Assembly: GCA_022559845.1 (NCBI GenBank)
Contig: CM040124.1
Coordinates: 70,579,491-70,643,490 of the forward strand
From: Amorphophallus konjac
Lineage: Eukaryota; Streptophyta; Magnoliopsida; Alismatales; Araceae
Reading direction: 5' to 3'
DNA length: 64,000 nucleotides
Position 1 is the stretch's first letter. The number at the start of each line of letters is the position of its first letter. Positions 11,313 to 21,925 of the stretch are shown in pieces. Below the pieces are notes generated by a model. It worked only from the letters and a program-made list of their open reading frames with translations, was not told where the DNA came from and did not search any database. The position numbers and the translations under genes were made by a program.

Positions 11313-14300
11313 TTTTTTTTTATCAAACACAAAGTCATCTAGCGGCCGAAGGGAGAGTGCACCCCCATTCCAGAGGAAGGGAATGATCTCACTCCACCAA
11401 GCAAACCCCTAAATGCTGATTTTATTACTTTTATTTTTGTGTAGAATCTATACAGATCAATAGAGACCGAAGGGACCAAGTCTCTAGTACAATGAGTATG
11501 AAAAGAGGCTATACAAAAATTCTACGAAAATTAGGAACAGAAGATGCATCCGCTAAAGCATAAGCTTTGGCTAGTATGGACAAATCTTTGAAAGAATAAA
11601 ACTCCTTGTTGTGGCCAATGATTATTGCATGATTGGCAAGGGCATCAGCAACCTGATTAATCTCTCTGTAGGTGTGGAAGATGGGGCAGCCACACGACTG
11701 AAAATCTTCTTGAATATCTGCCCACCATGGAAGAAGGGACCAAGGGGGGTCTTTCTTATTGGTAAGCATATCAACCATAACCATAGAATCTGTATAAATG
11801 ATTGACATAGGGATAGAGTGCAGGCTGACTAGGCGTAAACCATCCAGGAGAGCTCTTCCTTCAGCAAGCATATTTGTGCCATTCCCATAGAAATAAGAGA
11901 AACTTAATAGAACTTGGCCATAAGAATTTCTTATGCAGCCACCCCCTCCAGCCAGGCCTGGGTTTCCCTTACAAGCCCCATCAATATTAAGAGAATAGTT
12001 AACAGAAGGGGGCATCCATCTAATGATATTAAATGCCGACTGTTTGATGTTAACCTCAATACCAAATTCATGAATCAATTTCATGTGACTATGACTAATT
12101 CCTTGTCTGAAATGGGAATGCTGCACAATTTGTTTAATCTCCAAAAGAATGATATCAGCCACCCTTAGAATATTGGAAGAACTACCTTCATACCTGACCA
12201 AGCATCTGTATTTCCAAATCTCCCAAGTTATCAAAATCACCATCATAAGAGATATAAAACCTTTAGGAGAAGTAATTTGAATTTCTGAAATGAATTGCTT
12301 TAGCCACAATCGGAAATTAGATGATGGTTTTAATTCTGGTAAGAGGGGTCCAAACTTATTCCATAGGAAGGCAGCAGGTTCACTTTTCAGGAATAGATGA
12401 TCATCATCTTCATTATTCTTAGTGAATTGACAACAGGAGTAGCATGATGCCATCTGTACACCACTTGATTGTACTCTGCTGTCAGTGGGAACCGCCTGCT
12501 GTATGAGCTTCCAGCAAAATAAAGCTGCCCTTGGAGGAAATTTGATATTCAATAGCTTGCTAAAACCTGAGTTGTCCTGTTGAGTTGTTTGCCCCTTTAT
12601 ATATCTGTAAGTAGATTTAATGCTGAATTTTCCAGAATTATATAATGACCAGATGGGAATATCCCTACCATTTTGTAAAATAATGTTCTGAAGATCCCCT
12701 CGGGTCTGCTGATTAGTAATGAAACTCCAAGCATTATGTTGTACTTCTGTTAATACAGCCCTTGCAGAATAATCCTCAACAGAAGATTGAGAAGAAGCCT
12801 GAGCAGTTAAGGCTTTATCTTTGTACCAAATATCTTTGAAGAAGTTTATAGATGAGCCATCTTTTATGATCATCCGGAGACCAGAAAGAAGAATAGTTTT
12901 AGCTTTTACATAATCTCTGGTTCTAATTCCTGCTGGATATGGGGAGGTTCAATCAGAGATATGACAGCCTTGCAAATATTTGCATCTAACAAACTGAGCC
13001 CAAAGAGAATCGCTGAATATAGAAAGCCACAGGAGTTTTACTTGACAGCAAATCTGAATATCAGCAATACTTCTAATGCCCCGGCCTCCATTGACAATAG
13101 GATTACAAATTCTGTCCCATGAAACCCAATGCTTCCTGTGAGAAGTGTCGGTCCCTTGCCAAAAAAAATTGGCACACAATTTTTCAATCTGTCTCTGGAT
13201 GGTGCAAGGAATTGAAACAGCACTAGCTGAGTATATTGCCAATGATGATAGCATAGAACGAATAAGGACAACTCTGCCAGCCTGAGATAAAAATTTACTC
13301 TGCCAACCTGCTAGTTTGTTGTTCATTTTATCAATAAGATATTTGAAATGAGTAACCTTAGTTTTTCCTTTGAACAAAGGAATACCCAAGTAAGTGATTG
13401 TATTTGTTCTGTGCTGGTACCCAGACAATTGCTTTAATCTATTGATAGATGAGGCTGGCATTCTTTTTCAAACAATAAAGCAGCTTTTGGAAGCATTTAC
13501 TCTTTGTCCAGAGGACATTTCATATTTTGCAAGGAAAGATAATAGCTGCTTAACTGAGGGAATGCTCCCATTCAGAAAAATAATTGAATCATCAGCATAA
13601 AGGATGTGAGATAACTGAGGCGAACCTCGAGGCAAATGATAAAATTTGCATTCACCAGAAGAGAATAAGAAACTTAACCCTCTACTCAATACTTCCTCTG
13701 CTAAGATGAACAATGCAGGTGCTAAAGGATCTCCTTGTCGAACCCCTCTAGATGACTTAAAATAGCCATGAATCTGTCCATTCAAAGATATAGAGAACCA
13801 ACAATTCATCAAAAGTTGAGCAATGAGAGACACAAACCTGTTAGAAAAACCAAATTTTCTCATTGTATGGAGAAGAAAATCCCATTCAATGCGGTCATAG
13901 GCTTTAGCCATGTCAAGTTTAATAAGCATATTATGCCCTCTAACCGGTCTGTCTAACTCCATAAAAAGTTCCCTGGCCAGAAGAAAATTATCAGTTATCA
14001 GTCTTCCAGTGATAAACCCACTTTGCTCACTTGAGATTATCATAGGAAGGATATGCCTCAGCCGATCACTCAGTATTTTAGACACTATTTTATAAACAAA
14101 GTTGCATAGACTTATAGGCCTGAAATCTACAAATGAAGATGGATTCTTGACTTTAGGAATCATGCACATAATAGTGGAGGTGATCCCTTACGGAAGACCC
14201 CACCCTTGGAAAAAACTCTAAACAGCTTTAATCACATCCAAGCAGACAATGTCCCAACAAAAGGTGAAGAATCCTCCTGTAAAGCCATCTGGTCCTGGAG

Positions 14301-14620
14301 AACTGTTTCCTGACAGAGAGAAAACCGCAGTCTTGACCTCATCAGCAGAAGGAGTTGAACATAGTGAAGTGTTCTGATCATCAGTAATCAGAGAAGGAAT
14401 AGCTGAGAATAAGTTTTCATCAAGATTGTGATCCTCTGAAGCAAGCAAAGACTTAAAGTAATCAACTGCCCCGTCAAGTAAGGAGGCTTGATCTTCCACC
14501 CAGATGTTATTCACCTTAAGTTTTTGAATGAAATTCCTCTACTGTTTGACTTTAGTATAATGGTGAAAAAATTGTGTATTTCTGTCTCCGGACTGCAACC
14601 ACTGAACTCTGGATTTTTGA
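11313..14620 (-). mobile_element. 5'-truncated L1-type LINE inserted in TR-GAG gag A
   Basis: A 3.3-kb insertion relative to gag copy B. Its 3' end is marked by a 9-base poly(T) on the plus strand (11313-11321), i.e. a poly(A) tail in minus sense. Its 5' end stops inside ORF2 just upstream of RT, where the gag text resumes at TACCAGGCC (14621). ORF1 and the endonuclease are missing. I see no clear TSD at the junctions, which is unusual for target-primed insertion. The 11322-11508 stretch is its 3' UTR. Confidence 0.85.
11509..14590 (-). pseudogene. LINE ORF2 remnant: reverse transcriptase, zinc region, RNase H
   Basis: From about 14518 down, the four open stretches (14514, 14169, 13461 and 12873 downward) are in one frame and separated only by stop codons. 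In order: a QWLQSGDRNTQFFHH linker (14530-14590, in another frame), SPGPDGF, FRPISLCN, KAYDRIEW, GVRQGDPLAP and YADDSIIF of the L1 RT, then LGIPLFKG and the LAGWQSKFLSQAGRVVLIRS region. The zinc-binding RT segment with NFFKDIW follows, and a C-terminal RNase H with NIDGACKGNPG, AEGRALLDGL, YTDS and NQVADALANHA. RNase H after RT marks the plant L1 group that acquired it. RT and RNase H residues look intact, but the stops make it inactive. Confidence 0.88.
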
Positions 14621-15189
14621 TACCAGGCCTTGAACGGACTGGTCCGACTCTATGGCCTTATCCTCTAAGGCCTTCATCCTTTCTTCCAGACGGGTGGCTA
14701 GCCCATTCATCCGTGTACTCAACCCGTTCATCCGATCTACCCGTGTAGTCAACACATCCATACGTGTACCCAACCCAGCGATACGTGTAGTCAACCCTTG
14801 CATTTATCCCATAAGGGCTTGGAATATTTCGGCCACCGACGATGCATCGAGACTATGGACTCGGGAGTCGGCCATGGGTGGACGTGGTGGTGAGTACTGT
14901 GTACCTCTACGAGTGGGCATGCAAATGACAACTAGGACAAGACACTCCCTAGACTCAAGACCCTTAGACTTAAACCAAGACTCAATACGTGGCGGAGTTA
15001 ATCGATCCGAAGATCACTCGCGCAAGTGTGCGGCCTTCCCGATAGGCATAGCCTAACGTTTGGACAACACCTTTTTATATACCGAACAATGGTATGCGGA
15101 TGCAACCTTAGACCGACTTAGACGATGACTAGACGTAAATGACACTTTTTTTTTACTTTTGACCAAATACTACCCTAGACTCAACTGGC

Positions 15190-15201
15190 GCTCTGATACC
15201 A
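15190..15201 (-). other. tRNA-iMet primer binding site, TR-GAG copy A
   Basis: Minus strand TGGTATCAGAGC, the usual plant initiator-Met PBS, three bases after the LTR2 end. It fixes the element's orientation. Confidence 0.92.
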
Positions 15202-15204
15202 AAT

Positions 15205-15593
15205 TGATGCGAGACGGACACGCGACTCGACTCCAATTGGATATGCGACCCTTGGACTCTAAGCAAGCTCGCAATCGCCCCTAACGAGGGAAGGGTACGG
15301 ACGTGCATGGTTGAGAAACTGACAAAGAGCTAGGGTGGTCAACTCACAAATTCGTGCCCGGATCGGGTCACGGGACGGCCTCGCTCTCTCTCGCAGCAGC
15401 GGTGAAATAAATATATCGAGCTAATGGCCCTAACACATGCTCTCTATCAGCGGCATATAAAAGCATATATAAGAATAGCAAATGCCGACTAATGGAGTGA
15501 ACACGATACCACCAAGTGCCGGGCGTGGGGACGACGATCCCGGCCGATATCGTACTCCCGGAACAGTAAATTATATAAATTACAGCAAAGACT
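15205..15593 (-). repeat. LTR2 of the TR-GAG tandem, left part
   Basis: The PBS-proximal 389 bp of the shared middle LTR, beginning TGATGCGAG on the plus strand and cut at AGACT by the LARD. It continues at 32042. LTR1 and LTR3 run through this point uninterrupted (near 7721 and 57797). Confidence 0.92.
15589..15593. repeat. Left target-site duplication of the LARD (AGACT)
   Basis: AGACT precedes TGTGGACGC. Partner at 32037-32041. The empty site CAAAGACTTTACTG is visible in LTR1. Confidence 0.95.
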
Positions 15594-15889
15594 TGTGGAC
15601 GCACTTTTCGTTTAACAGTTGTTTCTGTTCGTTCGTCGGTTTATTAAGTGCGTGGGCGTGCCAGTCACCAGAGTGACAATTTATTCGGGCTCCGAAGAGC
15701 CCATGGTGCACTCAATCTGACTTCGTTAGTCGATTGTGTGGTTCGCGTCGGGACCAAAACCCGTCGCGCCATAAAGGTCACGGCGTCATTTACATCCCCC
15801 ATACGAGGGAACACCCTTGATTAATCGCCGAGATTCAGGGCCTCATGGCCAAGAAATTAATTGCATGAAAGGTCTATTACGCGGCATTG

Positions 15890-17150
15890 AAATCCTCACA
15901 CGAGGGCGAGAAGAAAACCATTCGCGGTCATGTCGGTCATGTGTTGACCATTTAATGTTCGGACGAATGTCCGGCTCGATAAAATCGCAGTTGTCGCGGG
16001 AAAACTGGAGCGTATGTATGCCAGTATATGGCAATTTATTGTTCAGAAGAACGGAAAATGTTCGGCTAAACCTCGGCTGGAGCGGTCGAAAATCGGTAAA
16101 TCTGTTGGCCCGGTGCAAGAGCAAGCTGCGACCATACTGCAGTGGCCCCCCCGCGGTCGAAACAAGACTTGTATGAGCGTCATTGATATTTCGGTGCCAA
16201 GGGGGCGACGAGGGAATATCCCTTGAATCGGCTGAAAAGCCCTATGTCCGGAGAAGCGGGCGTTCTAAACGTGTTGGTCATTCAGGAGACCGTTTAATGT
16301 TCAGACGGGTGTCCGATATTGGGAATATCGTAATCATCGCGGAAAGATCGAGAATGTATGTGTGCCGGGACACGGCAAGTTTTATTATTCCGAGACACTG
16401 AAAACGTTCGATTGAATCTCGGCTATTATATCCGGAAACCCGTGAATCTATTGGCCCGGTGCGAGATCGAGTCGGGACCATGCCGGGGGCGCCTCCCGTG
16501 ATCCAAACGGGGCTCGCGTGGGCAGCGTTAATATTTCTGGTGTCGAGGGCAACGGGGAAAAGTCCCGGGACTAGGCTTCGGAACTGAAAACGTGTTCGAG
16601 AGGAACAGGCTGTAGACTGGAGATATGAGCCAGACGATGACCATGATCGGGACGGGCCCGAGGTCTAAATATGGCCCACGGAGGTCTTATTGATATTCCC
16701 ATGGGAGGAGTCCAGGGGTGGCGAGAGCCGTCTCGTTCTATTCGATTCTGTCGGTCACTTGCGGACCTTTCCATGTTCGGGCAAGGGCCCGTATTGAGAG
16801 CGTGACGGGGGTGGACGCGACCCCGTACCAATGTATGCCGAGTTTACGGCAATTTCAATGAAAGAGCGGGAGCAAATCCCGATAGGAACGGGTCGGAATT
16901 GGTGAGCTATTGGCCCAGGGCAATGCCGGCTCACAACCATGTTGGGGTAGGAGCCACCGGCTATGAAAGTCGCTCACGGGCCTTTTCATGTTCGGACATG
17001 GGTCCGTATTAAGAACTCGGCGGGAATCGACGTGAACCCGTTCAAATGTCTGCCGAACGTGCGGCAATTTCAGTAGCGGCTCGGAAGGAATCCGGCCGGA
17101 GAAACGAGTCTGGTTTAATCGGAATGTCAGCCCGAGGCGAAGTCAGGCTA
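15890..17150. repeat. Four diverged LTR-internal repeats with paired hairpins (left LTR)
   Basis: Four related blocks are anchored by TTTAATGTTCGGAC-like text at about 15949, 16288, 16765 and 16982, and by TTGGCCCGGTGC-like text at about 16107, 16451, 16910 and 17125. Each carries two small hairpins. First stem: CGGAC/GTCCG, then CAGAC/GTCCG (one mismatch), CGGGC/GCCCG and CGGAC/GTCCG. Second stem: TGCCA/TGGCA, then TGCCG/CGGCA three times. Loops differ in every block. The same set lies at about 27770-29030 in the right LTR. Confidence 0.8.
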
Positions 17151-17269
17151 TGGCCATTTTGAGATGATTCCCTAGGCTCAGGCCCAACTCGTAGGGGCGG
17201 TATTGTTGTTCCTTCGGCACCGGGTCACGGGAGAGACGAGGCTGCGAAGCGGGTCTCATTGTTTTATTA

Positions 17270-17740
17270 TTATTTAAGAAGTGTTATCATTACCATTTGT
17301 TAATTTATAGATACATTTGGGTGAATTCTTTATTATCGTTTATTCACTTCTTCTTGTGATTTATTCATTTAATATTGTTATTATTAGGTTTATTATTATT
17401 TTTGTTCATTTATATTATCATTCGTTTGCTTGGCATTTTTTTTAGTTAAGTTTGTCATTATTATTTATCCTGGGTTATCATTTATTTATCTATTTATCGT
17501 TGTTATTGTTTCTTTTAAACTTATTATCATTATTACTTATTTCTTTATCATTCTTATTTATTTATCCACCTTATTGGGTTTATTATCATTTATTATTTTA
17601 TTTAACATTATTGTTTTCTATTATTTCTCTATTTTCTTTTGAGTTTGTTGCTACTATCGTTATTTAAGCTCTGTGTCATTATTTGTTTATTTATTATGTT
17701 TTCTTTTAGCTTCTTATCCTTATTAATATCATTATTTTTT
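17270..17740. repeat. AT-rich tract of the LARD LTR (left copy)
   Basis: About 470 bp of TTATT/TTTAT-rich sequence with few G or C. The right LTR has the same at about 29150-29620. Open frames here encode only Leu/Ile/Tyr-rich low-complexity text. Confidence 0.85.
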
Positions 17741-17749
17741 TTGGGTGTG

Positions 17750-20010
17750 CCGCTGAGGATTGGTGGGGTGTACAGCTGAGGGTTGGGAGTGTACCGCTGA
17801 GGGCCAAAGGGGGCGTACCGTTGGGGGTTGGGAGTGTACCGCTGAGGGCCAAAGGGGGCGTACCGCTGGGGTCAAAAGGGTGTACCGTTGAAGGCCAATG
17901 GGGGTGTGCCGCTGAGGGCAGTAGGAGTGTACCGCTGAGGGGTCTAAGGGGTGTGCCGCTGAAAGCTGGGAAAAGTGTGCCGGCGAAAGGCTGTTGGAGG
18001 GAAGAGGTAGTGTGCCGGAGAGGAGGCTTCGAAGCGTGCCGTTGACGGCTGGGAGGAGTGTGCCGGCGAAGGAGTTGGATGAGCATGCCACTGAAAGATG
18101 ATTAGAGTGCATCGTCGAAGGACCAATCAGGGCGTAGTGGTGGAGGTTCAGTCGGTCTTCAATTATTTGTTTTAAGGCTTTTCTTTTCTTCTTAATTTGA
18201 TTTTTTTTACGCAGTTTTATATAAACTTCTCCTTGGTTTTGTTCTGTTCGGCCTCTTTGCCATAAGTCGGAAGTTCGGTCGGCCGAGCTGTCAATCGGTC
18301 CAGCTCTTGTCGTGGTGCCGGCAGTGGCTTGATCAGTTGGAAGGTTTCATCATTAATTATTTTGCTCGTTTATTGCTTCCTTTTACGTCCTTTAATATTT
18401 TGTTATTTTCTCACAAAAATTCGGCAGCATCTCCCCTTGACCCGGGGCGTAAGGGAGATAAAGGGAACGCGCCCACATGGAGTGGCGGAACCCGACAACT
18501 GGAGGTGGGCGCCCGGAGGCAGCAACACCTTTATAAAACCTCGGAAAACACGAAGGCAAACAATGGGCTAGGGCTTGGCCAAGAGGTGTGCCGCTGGGGG
18601 CCTAGATGGTGTGCCGGCCAAGGGCCATTGGGTGTGCCGCTGAGGGTCAAAAAGGGTGTACCGCTGAGGGCCAATGGAAGTGTGCGTACCGCTGGGGGTC
18701 AAAAGGGTATACCGCTGAGGGCCAATGGAAGTGTGCAGCTGAGGGCCAATGGAGTGTGCCGCTGAGGGCCGAGAAAAGTGTACCGGGGATCTTGATTGGC
18801 TAGGCCGAAGGAAATCTTGGCAGGAGGAGGGAGAGAGGCTCAAGGGGTGTTGGGCCTAGGTGTCCAAGGAGAGACGGAAGGGCGTCTCCCCTCAGGCAAA
18901 TGGGAAGATGCGACAGCGGGGAGGTGAAGGGGCAGCAGGCCCTCTTCCCTCTCTTCCTCTCTTCCCTCTTCTTCTCTTCTCCTTTTTCCCCTCCTTTCCT
19001 TTTCCCTTCTTCTTTTTGCGTGGACGGCGGAGGATGGAACGGCAAAGGGGGGGGCAGCCTCCCCTCCTCCTCTTCTCCTCTTCTTCACTTCTTCTTCTTC
19101 CCTTCGCACGGACGTCGGCAGACGGAGTAGCGAGGGGGAGCCTCCCCTCCTCTTCTTCTTCTCTTCTTCTCTTCCTCTTCTTCTCTTCACGCGGACGGCG
19201 ATGGACGGAGTAGCCGGGGGGGAGCCTCCCCTCCTCTTCTTCTTTTCTTCTTCTTCTCCTCTTCTTCTTCTCTTCTCCTCCTCTCTTCTCTCTGGGTGTG
19301 GGTGTATCTGTTGCCCTCTTCTCTCTCTCCGTCCCCGTTTGCAGCGACGAAGAGGGGTCTTATACCCCCGCCACGGCGAGCGTCCAAAGGCCGGAACGAT
19401 TCGACGGGTATTGAATGGGGGTTGACCCCATTGTCCTGGGTGGCAGGGGGATAGGCAGCGTGGCCCTCTCCCCAGGCAACACCTCGGACAGCCCACTGCG
19501 CGCCAAGGATCCGTAGGGCATGGGCTCCGTTGAAGATGCTTCACGCTGTGCCGCTGGCGTGCTGAACAAGCGTGCCGCGGGGGAGCCAAAAGGGCGTACC
19601 GCTGGGGGCCCGAATGGGCGTGCCGCTGAAAGCCCATGGGGCGTGCCGCTGAGGCCAGGGGCTGTGCCGCTGAGGGGCCAAACGGGCGTGCCGCTAAAGG
19701 CTTTGTGGGCTTGCCGCTGAATGGCCTGAAGGGTGTGCCCCTGAACACCCTGGGGGCCATGCCGCTGAAGCCCAGGTTGGGCGTGGTGCTGAAGGCCCAA
19801 AGGGCGTGCCGTTGAAGGCCCAAAGGGCGTGCCGCTGAAGGCCAAAGGGCGTGCCGCTGAAGGCTTAAGGGCGTGCCGCTGAAGGCCAAAGGGCGTGCCG
19901 CTGAATGGCCTGAGGGGCATGCCGCTGAACAGCCTGAAGGATGTGCCGATGAACACCCTGGGGGCCGTGCCGCTGAAGCCCAGGCTGGGCGTGCCGCTGA
20001 AGCTTGACTT
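17750..20010. repeat. GTGCCGCTGA-type minisatellites and pyrimidine tracts (left LTR)
   Basis: Three arrays of 20-30 bp units built on GTGCCGCTGA or GTACCGCTGA followed by a variable GCC-rich segment: 17750-18150, 18585-18790 and 19545-20010. Between them is a pyrimidine-rich block (18940-19330) of TCTTC repeats. Many units contain a small stem such as GCCCA-N3-TGGGC. Units vary in number between the two LTRs. Confidence 0.85.
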
Positions 20011-20243
20011 GGGCCCGTTTTGAGCACGCGTTATGATTCGTTTGATTTTCTTTAGGGGCCGCGGATTGTGAGCTTCCCGGGGGTTGGTTTCTCTTTGCTG
20101 TCGTGGCTCCGGGGACGGCTCCACGGTAGTGTGCATATGTGGGGACATCTGGATGACCAATCTCTCCGGGGGTTCTTCACTCGGCGCCGTTGTTGATGCT
20201 GGGCCGAGCAGGGTGTTTGGTGTGCAATTTTTTGGTGTCCATA

Positions 20244-20259
20244 AATGCCCCCCACCCAC
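20244..20259 (-). other. Polypurine tract of the LARD
   Basis: In minus sense GTGGGTGGGGGGCATT abuts the 3' LTR, as expected for the plus-strand primer. Confidence 0.65.
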
Positions 20260-20539
20260 GGGTAGCGCAGGCGAAGGATGAGCCGGGCGGTGCCCGTGGG
20301 TGTACTTGTCTCTTTTCTCTTCATCGATGCCGACGGGGTGTCAGAAGCCGACTTGACATGTTGGTCTCTTCTTCTCTTCGCTAGTGCTGACAGTGCGTCA
20401 GGAGCTGCCGTAGCATGTTGGTCTCTTCTTCTCTTTTTCATCATCACCAACAGGGCATCGGGAGCCGCCATGGTCTGTTTGTCTTTTCTTCTCTTTGTCC
20501 GTGCCGGCAAGGTGCCGGGAACTGACCCGGTTTGTTGGT

Positions 20540-21285
20540 CTCTTGGTCTCTTCGTCAGTGCCGACAGGGTGTCAGGAGCTGGCCTGGTCTTTTGTCTCTT
20601 TGTCTCTTCGCCAGTGCCGACAGGGTGTCGGGAGCTGGCCTGGTCTGTTGTCTCTTTGTCTCTTAACCAGTGCCGACAGGGTGTCGGGAGCTGGCCTGGT
20701 CTGTTGTTCTCTTGGTCTCTTCGCTAGCGCCGACAGGGTGTCGGGAGCTGGCCTTGTCTGTTGTCTCTTTGTCTCTTCGCCAGTGTCGATAGGGTGTCGG
20801 GAGCTGGCCTGGTCTGTTGTTCTCTTGGTCCCTTCTCCAGTGCCAATAGGGCGTCGGGAGCTGGCCTGGTCTGTTGTTCTCTTTGTCTCTTCGCCAACGT
20901 CGACAGGGTGTCGGGAGCTGGCCTGGTCTGTTGTCTCTTTGTCTCTTCGCCAATGCCGAAGGGCGTCGGGAGCTGGCCTGGTCTGTTGTTCTCTTGGTCT
21001 CTTCACCAGTGCCGACAGGGCGTCGGGAGCTGGCCTGGTCTGTTGTTCTCTTTGTCTCTTCGCCAGTGCCGACAGGGTGTCGGGAGCTGGCCTGGTCTGT
21101 TGTCTCTTTGTCTCTTCGCCAGTTCCGACAGGGTGTCGGGAGATGGCCTGATCTGTTGTTCTCTTTGTCTCTTCGCCAGTGCCGACAGGGTGTCGGGAGC
21201 TGGCCTGGTCTGTTGTCTCTGTGTCTCTTCGCCAGTGCCGACAGGGCGTCGGGAGCTGGCCTGGTCTACTGTTCTGTTGGTCTCT
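20540..21285. repeat. 57-58 bp minisatellite in the LARD interior
   Basis: About thirteen units built on CCGACAGGGTGTCGGGAGCTGG followed by GTCTCTT-type pyrimidines. Each carries a CCGAC/GTCGG stem with a 5-base loop. The array keeps several frames open on both strands, which is a period effect and not coding. Confidence 0.9.
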
Positions 21286-21438
21286 TTCTCTTTCTTTTCT
21301 TCTCTCTCTTCTCTTCTTTTCTTCTTTTCCTTCTCTTCTCCTTTTGTCATCTCTTTTTTTTTTGTTCTTTTGTTGTTGTTTTGTCTGTCTTCTTTTTTTC
21401 TTCTTCTTCTTCTCTTTTTTTCTTCTCTTTTTTTTGAA
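21286..21438. repeat. Pyrimidine tract in the LARD interior
   Basis: C/T-only or nearly so on the plus strand (TTCTTCTC-type), purine in element sense. Confidence 0.9.
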
Positions 21439-21479
21439 CAACTCCGGGTGGCTGCTGGCGTGGATGCCAATGATATAAG

Positions 21480-21925
21480 AGCTGTCGGCGCGGCGGCCAA
21501 TGATTGAAAGCTATTGGCGTGGGAGCCAACAAGTGAAAGCTGTCGACCCGAAGGTCGATGACTGAAAGCTGTCGGCTCAGGGGCCGATGATTGAAAGATG
21601 TTGGCATGGGAGCCAATAATTGAAAAGCTGTCGACCCGAAGGTCGATGATTGAAAAGCTGTTGGCATGGGAGCCAATAATTAGAAAGCTGTTGGCATGGG
21701 AGCCAATAATTGCAAAGCTATCGACCCGAAGGTCGATGACTGAAAGCTGTCGGCTCAGGGGCCGATGATTGAAAGCTGTTGGCATGGGAGCCAATAATTG
21801 AAAAGCTGTCGACCCGAAGGTCGATGATTGAAAAGCTGTTGGCATGGGAGCCAATAATTAGAAAGCTGTTGGCATGGGAGCCAATAATTGGAAAGCTGTC
21901 GACCCGAAGGCCGATGAGGGAGGCC
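21480..21925. repeat. Hairpin minisatellite, about 38 bp, with covarying stems
   Basis: About twelve units. Three stem types alternate: TCGACC-CGAA-GGTCGA, TTGGC-N6-GCCAA and TCGGC-N6-GCCGA, joined by a common linker (GATTGAAAGCTG-like). A higher-order repeat of 178 bp is visible: the unit order starting at 21543 repeats from 21721. In a few units only one arm has changed (for example the first, TCGGC with GCCAA, and the last, TCGACC with GGCCGA). Confidence 0.92.

Larger units (their letters stand above)
10013..14875 (-). pseudogene. gag: TR-GAG gag copy A, broken by a LINE
   Basis: The gag lies in two blocks, 14621-14875 and 10013-11312, separated by the LINE. The start ATG is at 14875 (MADSRV-type start shared with copy B). 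A TAA lies about 23 codons in, where copy B has Gln. Block one encodes the TR(M/V)-rich coiled segment. Block two encodes the capsid-type gag domain (RADPPTFDGS, QTFWRNMENLLFHHHEP) and a proline-rich linker. A frame break lies between 10463 and 10659. The knuckle coding region near 10150-10200 has decayed, and the C-terminus runs past the stop used in copy B. Non-functional. Confidence 0.85.
15594..20243 (-). repeat. Left (3') LTR of the LARD
   Basis: In element sense it starts at 20243 as TATGGACACC (the other copy has TGTGGACACC, so the first G is mutated) and ends at 15594 with GCGTCCACA. Contents in that order: GCC-type minisatellite (20010-19545), candidate TATA near 19359-19367, purine tracts (19330-18940), a second minisatellite (18790-18585), about 430 bp of unique sequence, a third minisatellite (18150-17750), an AT-rich tract (17740-17270) and diverged hairpin repeats (17150-15890). 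It differs from the right LTR mainly by extra repeat units around 19690-19870. Confidence 0.92.

Noticed and set aside
18840..20260. Minus-strand frames of 150-395 codons rich in Gly-Thr-Pro or Arg-Glu
   Set aside because: They read LTR minisatellites and purine tracts, are not conserved as frames between the two LTRs, and overlap the candidate TATA.
20278..21507. Long open frames on both strands (up to about 290 codons) across the 57-bp array
   Set aside because: They arise because unit length is close to a multiple of three. All frames are open, composition is repetitive and no domain is visible.
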